Assembly (NCBI RefSeq): GCF_000003815.2
Contig: NC_049980.1
Span: forward strand, 2,580,566 to 2,644,565
DNA length: 64,000 nt
Origin: Branchiostoma floridae
Lineage: Eukaryota > Chordata > Leptocardii > Amphioxiformes > Branchiostomatidae
Reading direction: 5' to 3'
The translations under genes were made by a program, and so were the position numbers. Shown here piece by piece: positions 61,701 through 64,000 of this stretch; the first letter of the stretch is position 1; every line of letters begins with the position of its first letter. The notes below the pieces were generated by a model, which was not told the DNA's origin, did not search any database, and saw nothing but the letters and a program-made list of their open reading frames with translations.

Positions 61701-62820
61701 ACATGGATGCCTCTTCTGCAAAATCTGGCTGGTGGCGCTTTTTAACACGACAATCGACAACGTCAACTACAAGACATTCCTCCCAGGCCATACAACGTGA
61801 GCTGACGTCAACTGGCTCGTCAGGAATGACGCAACTAGGGTCCAACTCTTGGGGCAAATCCACCAGGCGAGAAAACACGGGGATGGTAATTTGTTTGGGA
61901 AGCTCTGATTTGACCGCTTTTCTCCTATCGCTTTTTTGAACCTACAGACCTACAGAGCCATGGCATGAATTCCTCTAAGCAATGCGCTATACATGCGTTT
62001 TTTGTCGCTTGTGCTGCTTGTAGGTTGCTTTAATGATCACAGCACCTTATACTCCTGTGCGTTTAGTGAAAGCGCAGAGAAGTGTTTTTTCCGCTTAATG
62101 ACTGTCGCATGTTCCACTACTCGCAGGACTTCTCTTGGCAGGTTGGCAAGCATGCTGCAACATAGTGTGCTGTGGCACCGCCATGGAATTTCCACGTTAT
62201 TTTCTCTCTTCACCATTTGTCTACTAGCGCTTTTAAGGCAAATTATCAATGTAAAATTTAATTGCTTGTGGCTTTTCTGACAGCGTGGGGTTGACGAGAC
62301 CGACACAACAGCCGTTTCTGCTACACATACGACTGTTACTACTACTGGAAGGTAAGTCTTCTCACGTTGTACAACGAATATAAGTAAGTAAATAAGTGCA
62401 CAAATTGATTTAACGAAACGGAAATTGATTACCATTCACAGAGAACTCTTGTACATGATTCAAATGTTTTCTGTTTTTGTAATTTAAAAGAACTGTTTAT
62501 GAACGACCATTCTTTCGTTATTCATCTTCAGTGACGGTGCTAGTGGCAGTAAAAAAACCAGGAGGACTGGTGCCCGGCAACTCGTCGATGGAAGCGATAA
62601 GACCTCTCGGACCTGCCTCTCGCGGATTGGCCGCTTGTGTGTCTGGCTACTCCCGCTGCTTTTCCTCCTCCTCCTACTTTTCTTCCTCCTGTCCTCCCTG
62701 TTCCCGGGTGGGATGCTGGGGATGCTCCTGGGCTGGGAGAGAGGCAGCTGCCACTTGCAGAACAGCTTCCGCCAGTCCTGGCGGTTCATGCTTAGGCACA
62801 GGAGCCCCCCTCCCATCTGA
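37195..62820 (+). CDS. Intermediate-filament protein with C-terminal KASH domain (gene model, 16 visible exons plus one unseen)
   Basis: Proposed join: 37195-37721, [unseen exon, predicted 61 nt], 48874-48969, 49445-49510, 50601-50672, 50954-51055, 52601-52719, 53012-56151, 56684-58125, 58638-58793, 59166-59444, 59853-60044, 60336-60512, 60928-61035, 61691-61885, 62284-62351, 62532-62820. All introns start GT and end AG, and phases agree at every visible junction. With a 61-nt second exon the frame is 7,089 nt, about 2,362 residues. Order of parts: head (1-94), coil 1A (about 95-130), rod to about 348, long Ser/Thr/Gly tail with GPKR repeats, Trp-Gly-basic motif exons, transmembrane helix, KASH peptide ending PPPI. 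Known: intermediate-filament rods form coiled-coil dimers, and KASH peptides bind SUN proteins in the perinuclear space. Inferred: a filament or filament-like tether fixed to the outer nuclear membrane, with the bulk cytoplasmic. There is no lamin Ig fold and no CaaX end. The main doubt is whether one transcript spans all exons. Confidence 0.75.
40368..40883. repeat. Direct duplication of about 250 bp in the first intron region
   Basis: Copy 1 (40368-40627) and copy 2 (40640-40883) both run from ccttgcgttcg to cctgttctaaattt. They share ggtgggatccctccccggaa and ctggttgcgtcatttcttttt-like blocks. Copy 2 has short deletions. Confidence 0.8.
43570..43669. other. Assembly gap (100 N)
   Basis: Exactly 100 N, probably a gap of unknown true size. 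Confidence 0.99.
44692..45229 (+). mobile_element. TIR-bounded element carrying a broken coding region
   Basis: Terminal inverted repeats TAGTCTCTACCAGACTCCGG and inverse; flanks ggtttgagg and agtttgagg (8 of 9 match). Inside, from about 44727, one open frame reads GDIIFSGNPEECSQPAANAL, then WTSTDLDGVLFQGDALY and DDIPDYLQL. This pattern (GDxxFS...CxxNALxA...WTxxDLDxIL.xGDxLY) is one I associate with uncharacterised, transposon-linked proteins of many animals, but I cannot name the domain. A 100-N gap interrupts it at 45078-45177. Most likely a non-autonomous element that captured or kept part of a longer ORF. Confidence 0.5.
45078..45177. other. Assembly gap (100 N)
   Basis: Exactly 100 N inside the TIR-bounded element. 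Confidence 0.99.
45347..46034. mobile_element. Non-autonomous PIF/Harbinger-like element, copy 2
   Basis: Same family and orientation as the element at 29.8 kb, with about 180 bp less in the middle. Termini are GGCCATATTGATTTGATTA and its complement. Flanking TTA on both sides (45344-45346, 46035-46037) is the canonical Harbinger target. It lies in the long first intron region of the intermediate-filament/KASH gene. Confidence 0.87.
46048..46193. mobile_element. Foldback element with TTACG-repeat arms
   Basis: Arms CAAGAGAGTCCAT...GGGTCATCTGTACGC then a run of CGTTA units, and the inverse on the right. It begins 13 bp after the end of the Harbinger-like element. The target duplication is not clear. 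Confidence 0.7.
47824..48608. other. Assembly gap (785 N)
   Basis: It lies 265 bp before the 96-nt coil 1B exon and is the most likely place for the missing second exon of the intermediate-filament/KASH gene. Confidence 0.99.
48874..48969 (+). CDS. Coil 1B exon, 96 nt (equivalent to vertebrate intermediate-filament exon 3)
   Basis: Acceptor ttcacag and donor gtaaga enclose 32 codons in phase 0, beginning ELYDTKKAYKDAQENL and ending in THEQ. Exon 3 of vimentin-type genes is also 96 nt and ends near FLKKLHEEE; here the end reads DFKTRTHEQ. Length, phase and the HE motif together identify it as coil 1B. The preceding exon must end in phase 0, while exon 1 ends in phase 2, so an exon between them is not visible. 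Confidence 0.85.
49445..49510 (+). CDS. Rod exon, 66 nt
   Basis: Acceptor cgtccag, donor gtgagt, 22 codons, phase 0 both sides. The peptide EVKEVRKEILNISVELEK is helical and charged. It follows THEQ just as the I/V-x-E-L start of vertebrate exon 4 follows its HEEE. It probably covers the end of coil 1B. The exon is far shorter than the 162-nt vertebrate exon 4. Confidence 0.8.
49560..49990 (+). mobile_element. SINE-like repeat in the intron between rod exons
   Basis: It shares the GGAAAGGCACTT...GACTTTCCTC block with the SINE at 22.75 kb and continues with a body containing AGGGCCGACCCTCGGATA and GAGCCACACC. A clear tRNA head and target duplication are not visible, so the limits are approximate. 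Confidence 0.5.
50335..50560. repeat. Foldback repeat in the intron between 66- and 72-nt rod exons
   Basis: Imperfect inverted arms: AACTGGATAATGTTTGCAAA with GACGTTTCAGACAACATCC on the left and their diverged complements on the right. The outer part (ggatatctaaccttcatcaacg, inverse) matches the repeat copies at 10.3 and 13.0 kb. Confidence 0.55.
50601..50672 (+). CDS. Rod exon, 72 nt (linker or coil 2 region)
   Basis: Acceptor tcgatttcag, donor gtagga, 24 codons, phase 0. The peptide starts NTKVAIGVLGAQGELQQY and ends GNEG. The glycines suggest a linker (L12-like) rather than a continuous coil. Family identity rests on position and phase, not on a motif. Confidence 0.7.
50954..51055 (+). 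CDS. Coil 2 exon, 102 nt
   Basis: Acceptor ttcctgccag, donor gtgagg, 34 codons in phase 0, with NAQLQSEVHQVSHNASTEV then SMLEKREVELE. The heptad-like spacing and acidic end fit intermediate-filament coil 2. Confidence 0.78.
51121..51231. mobile_element. MITE with TAGTCTCC termini in a rod intron
   Basis: Inverted arms of about 31 bp (TAGTCTCCAAGCAGACCCTA and inverse). Perfect 8-bp duplication catgcaac (51113-51120 and 51232-51239). It lies 65 bp after the donor of the 102-nt coil 2 exon. Confidence 0.85.
51261..52595. repeat. Intronic minisatellite, 28-bp unit, about 47 copies
   Basis: Unit cctattgacacctgtcccca+tgtccttg in the distal half; the proximal half uses acccactgacacctgttctcatgtccta-type units. 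It fills the intron before the last rod exon and runs straight into its acceptor. The pyrimidine-rich units provide the branch and polypyrimidine region. Confidence 0.93.
52601..52719 (+). CDS. Last rod exon with diverged helix-termination region
   Basis: Acceptor ccttgctcag, donor gtgagt, 39 codons plus 2 nt. EEYEKLMHMKLDLELAL matches the family pattern EYQxLLxxKxxLxxEI near the end of coil 2B. Where the family then has a near-invariant TYRKLLEGEE, this protein has KHHGLEYTTIQYE, so the helix-termination motif is largely lost. The polypyrimidine tract is supplied by the last unit of the 28-bp minisatellite that fills the intron before it. Confidence 0.82.
53012..56151 (+). CDS. Giant tail exon 1 (3.14 kb)
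   Basis: Acceptor ttgccttccag; it completes the split codon from the rod exon and continues VHDWSPSHRKSS. A basic patch (RRRPLHEIN, then KKRKAEHP) follows, possibly a nuclear-localisation-like or filament-binding patch. Next come loose repeats around SQGF, QGF and SQGI, a Thr/Val array with a repeating STVVTS unit (about 53880-54100), a Gly/Thr array with a GVTP unit (about 54350-54600), and three copies of the GPKR-type motif (about 53786-53850, 54240-54290, 54750-54800). I end the exon at atcg|gtaact (56151) because this gives phase 1 and joins in frame to the next exon (g+aa). The frame stays open to 56312 but changes in composition there. No enzymatic domain is visible. Confidence 0.78.
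56684..58125 (+). CDS. Giant tail exon 2 with nine GPKR/SGEYV repeats
   Basis: Acceptor attctcgcag, donor gtaagt. In the frame set by the previous exon it reads SGSQSGYIITESYTIDG. It then holds nine tandem repeats of about 36 residues, consensus GLSGPKRILTASGEYV followed by SSEEQTTTT and an EDRP link. The end is a less repetitive region (VDATKSTSGGYVV, KRRSKGGIGHSEGP). The repeat motif is also in the preceding exon, which ties the two together. The region is probably disordered, rich in Thr and Ser and so a likely phosphorylation or glycosylation substrate (inference). I know no named domain for the repeat. Confidence 0.82.
56836..57810 (+). repeat. Nine coding tandem repeats of about 108 bp
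   Basis: The unit encodes about 36 residues with GPKRILTASGEYV at its core. Copies 2 to 4 and 7 are nearly identical at the nucleotide level; copies 5 and 6 are diverged (GENVVV, TSTREYVV). The reading frame is kept through all nine, and the number of units is likely to vary among alleles. Confidence 0.9.
58638..58793 (+). CDS. Tail exon, 156 nt, with first Trp-Gly-basic motif
   Basis: Acceptor cgtcgcag, donor gtaaca (weak), 52 codons, phase 0. It begins RKTLEKADFEEG and ends RMWGKFPTKRRQM. The WGK-basic end resembles the ends of the exons at 59166, 60336 and 61691. Confidence 0.65.
59166..59444 (+). CDS. Tail exon, 279 nt, Ser/Pro-rich with FWGRRANRK end
   Basis: Acceptor gtattacaag, donor gtaaat, 93 codons, phase 0. 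It contains repeated PSGPGLSPSG-like stretches, then HFWGRRANRKSLPS at the end. The Ser/Thr composition continues the preceding tail. Confidence 0.72.
59853..60044 (+). CDS. Tail exon, 192 nt, Thr/Ser-rich
   Basis: Acceptor caccttcag, donor gtgcta (weak), 64 codons, phase 0: GTPTLSELKADRFGGPF and then a Thr/Ser-rich run ending NRAE. If the donor were not used, the frame would stop 15 nt later, so this could also be an alternative last exon. Confidence 0.62.
60336..60512 (+). CDS. Tail exon, 177 nt, duplicated W-motif exon (copy A)
   Basis: Acceptor gttgttttcag, donor gtgaac, 59 codons, phase 0. It contains SAEKSGWGRFFGRQS and, 29 residues later, NFWGKSVRRENT. The exon at 61691-61885 has the same two blocks in the same order, and the last bases of both upstream introns match (attgttgttttcag), so the pair arose by exon duplication. 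Confidence 0.78.
60928..61035 (+). CDS. Tail exon, 108 nt, half-copy of the W-motif exon
   Basis: Acceptor taccttcag (a NAGNAG site, so the first Gln may be optional), donor gtaggc, 36 codons, phase 0. SATDLIGRSWWSRLLGVPS resembles the first block of the neighbouring duplicated exons (KSGWWRFLTRQS); the second block is absent. Confidence 0.65.
61691..61885 (+). CDS. Tail exon, 195 nt, duplicated W-motif exon (copy B)
   Basis: Acceptor gttgttttcag, donor gtaatt, 65 codons, phase 0. SSAKSGWWRFLTRQS and NSWGKSTRRENTGM are the two blocks shared with the exon at 60336-60512. The linker between them differs and is Ser/Thr-rich. Confidence 0.78.
62284..62351 (+). CDS. Short Thr-rich exon before the KASH exon
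   Basis: Acceptor ttttctgacag, donor gtaagt, 22 codons plus 2 nt (RGVDETDTTAVSATHTT and on). It ends with 'ag', and the KASH exon supplies 't' to complete a Ser codon, so the phase match is exact. Confidence 0.7.
62532..62820 (+). CDS. Terminal exon encoding the KASH domain
   Basis: Acceptor catcttcag, stop TGA at 62818-62820. It encodes 95 residues after the split Ser codon. A basic cytosolic stretch (KKTRRTGARQ) leads to a 23-residue hydrophobic helix (62635-62703), then 38 residues ending PPPI. This is the layout of a tail-anchored KASH protein of the outer nuclear membrane. Confidence 0.88.
62605..62817 (+). other. KASH domain (transmembrane helix plus SUN-binding peptide)
   Basis: The helix is LCVWLLPLLFLLLLLFFLL and onwards. 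The luminal part contains CHLQNSFRQSWRFMLR, which aligns without gaps to CTQANNFARSFYPMLR of vertebrate nesprin-1/2 as I recall it: Cys, Asn, Phe, Ser, an aromatic and MLR are shared. The Cys corresponds to the one that forms the disulfide with SUN proteins. The end is PPPI against PPPT, with one residue fewer between MLR and PPP. In the family the prolines and the free C-terminus sit in the SUN pocket. I judged this from sequence only. Confidence 0.87.
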
Positions 62821-63861
62821 TCACGTGATGATCACATGGTCCTCACGTGTCTATATCCTGATCACGTGGAGACCACATGGCCGCCACATGCTTACATTTT
62901 GATATTAAATGTCAAAAGCAGTTGGTAATCATGAAAATGGTATAGGCCAGATATCTTGTAACAGCTACAAATTTAATGTTCTTGAGCTTAGCTTGTCCTG
63001 TATTTGTGTGCGTTCACACTGCGAATAAGATAAGAATGGGACATTTTAGCTAAGCGTATGTACCAATACATCTCAGGTCTAGATTGCGACCTGCACTTCC
63101 ATGTCTAGAGATTAAAAGACATGTTGTTCATGCATTGGATCGTACATGTTCTGTTGGTCGATGGGGCAATACCAGCAATCTTTGTGTTCCCTATCATTAT
63201 AATCATCTGTTTACAGTTGTCTCTTGATGATGAGAGTTCTCCGATATTATTTTTCAATTAAAGGTGGAGGTGAATGTATTTGAAAGGGAATGAGATCATT
63301 CTATGCAATACTTTCGTAGGGTCTTCCAAAAATTGTGTAAAATGTAACTTTGCTTAATGCAAAATGCACAAACATTGGATATAGGTAAACTAGCTATAAT
63401 TCTTAAATATATAGATTATGCTTATATATTTGCATATATTAACATGTGGCCTTTACAATTGACATTTGGACCAAATTGCTATGTGAGGTGCAGTGGTCAT
63501 TGGTGGAATAACGTGTTTAAGGAGTGGTAGTATTTATTACATTTGTATGAGTAAGAAATGTATTTTCCTCGTCCTCGGCTCATTCTCTACTTGACATGTT
63601 TGAGAAGCGCCTTGCGATTTTGTGTGTACGTACAAACGCACATGAAGCTTTTCGTTGTGTTTTGATGTATCATCGAAAGAAAATTGACCGTACTGGATCA
63701 GATCTTTGAACGGACGTATAGCTGTAGGGAGAGCATGGTTGTGATTATTGTTCATGTACGTAGCTTGATATTGGTGCCTCTTCTATTGGTGCAATATTTA
63801 CTTGTTTTCGGTCGAACAGACGATGCATTCTGGTGGCCTAAAAGTGGATTTTATTTTGGTG

Positions 63862-63867
63862 AATAAA
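63862..63867 (+). terminator. Candidate polyadenylation signal AATAAA
   Basis: It lies about 1.04 kb after the KASH stop codon and is followed by a T/G-rich stretch. Earlier weaker ATTAAA hexamers in the presumed 3' UTR could also be used. Confidence 0.4.
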
Positions 63868-63909
63868 CCTACCATGGAGATGTGTTTCCGTCATTTGTAT
63901 CTGATAGAG

Positions 63910-63994
63910 AATGAATGAATGAATGAATGAATGAATGGATGGATGGATGGATGGATGGATGGATGAATGAATGAATGAATGAATGAACGAATGA
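63910..63994. repeat. (GAAT)n/(GGAT)n tetranucleotide tract
   Basis: GAAT units, then GGAT units, then GAAT units again, reaching almost to the end of the window, after the gene's presumed 3' end. Confidence 0.95.
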
Positions 63995-64000
63995 ACGATC

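Overview
This is eukaryotic, animal DNA. It has long introns with GT/AG borders, a nuclear-type tRNA gene, dense MITE, SINE and minisatellite content, and three assembly gaps (N runs). The best guess is a cephalochordate (amphioxus, Branchiostoma). The intermediate-filament gene here has the short chordate-type coil 1B and an intron layout matching vertebrate cytoplasmic intermediate filaments, and the secreted leucine-rich-repeat gene and compact repeat-rich introns fit. The species is inference; no marker in the window proves it.

Layout. 1-22.7 kb: no convincing host gene; scattered retroelement fragments (6.4-6.9 kb reverse-transcriptase tail, 13.35-13.55 kb Penelope-like tail), MITEs and a 2-kb minisatellite of 49-bp units (19.0-21.04 kb). 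22.7-26.6 kb: a tRNA-derived SINE, a decayed leucine-rich-repeat pseudogene and, beside it, an intact two-exon secreted leucine-rich-repeat gene, both on the minus strand. 27-36.8 kb: repeat-rich spacer with a PIF/Harbinger-like MITE nested in a fivefold repeated module, snap-back elements, an 11-bp GC-rich minisatellite, a duplicated 1.03-kb repeat and one tRNA-Cys gene. 37.2-62.8 kb: one large plus-strand gene.

The main result is that plus-strand gene. Exon 1 encodes a head plus intermediate-filament coil 1A and the start of coil 1B. Later exons (96, 66, 72, 102 and 119 nt) continue a shortened, divergent rod. Two giant exons (3.1 and 1.4 kb) encode a Ser/Thr/Gly-rich tail with a 12-fold repeat of GPKRxLTxSGEYV type. 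A run of small phase-0 exons carries repeated Trp-Gly-basic motifs. The last exon encodes a single transmembrane helix followed by 38 residues ending in PPPI, which is a KASH domain. Every visible junction keeps the frame. One unseen exon is required between 37.7 and 48.9 kb; the vertebrate exon layout predicts 61 nt, and that length makes the whole 7,089-nt frame close exactly (about 2,362 residues). I infer an intermediate-filament protein anchored directly in the outer nuclear membrane through a KASH-SUN (LINC) bridge. In the textbook arrangement, filaments reach nesprin-3 through plectin. I do not recall a described protein with this architecture.

The rest of the window is mostly mobile and tandem DNA. 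Several elements have clear target-site duplications, including two copies of one Harbinger-like family with TWA duplications and a family with TAG...CTA termini and 8-9 bp duplications.
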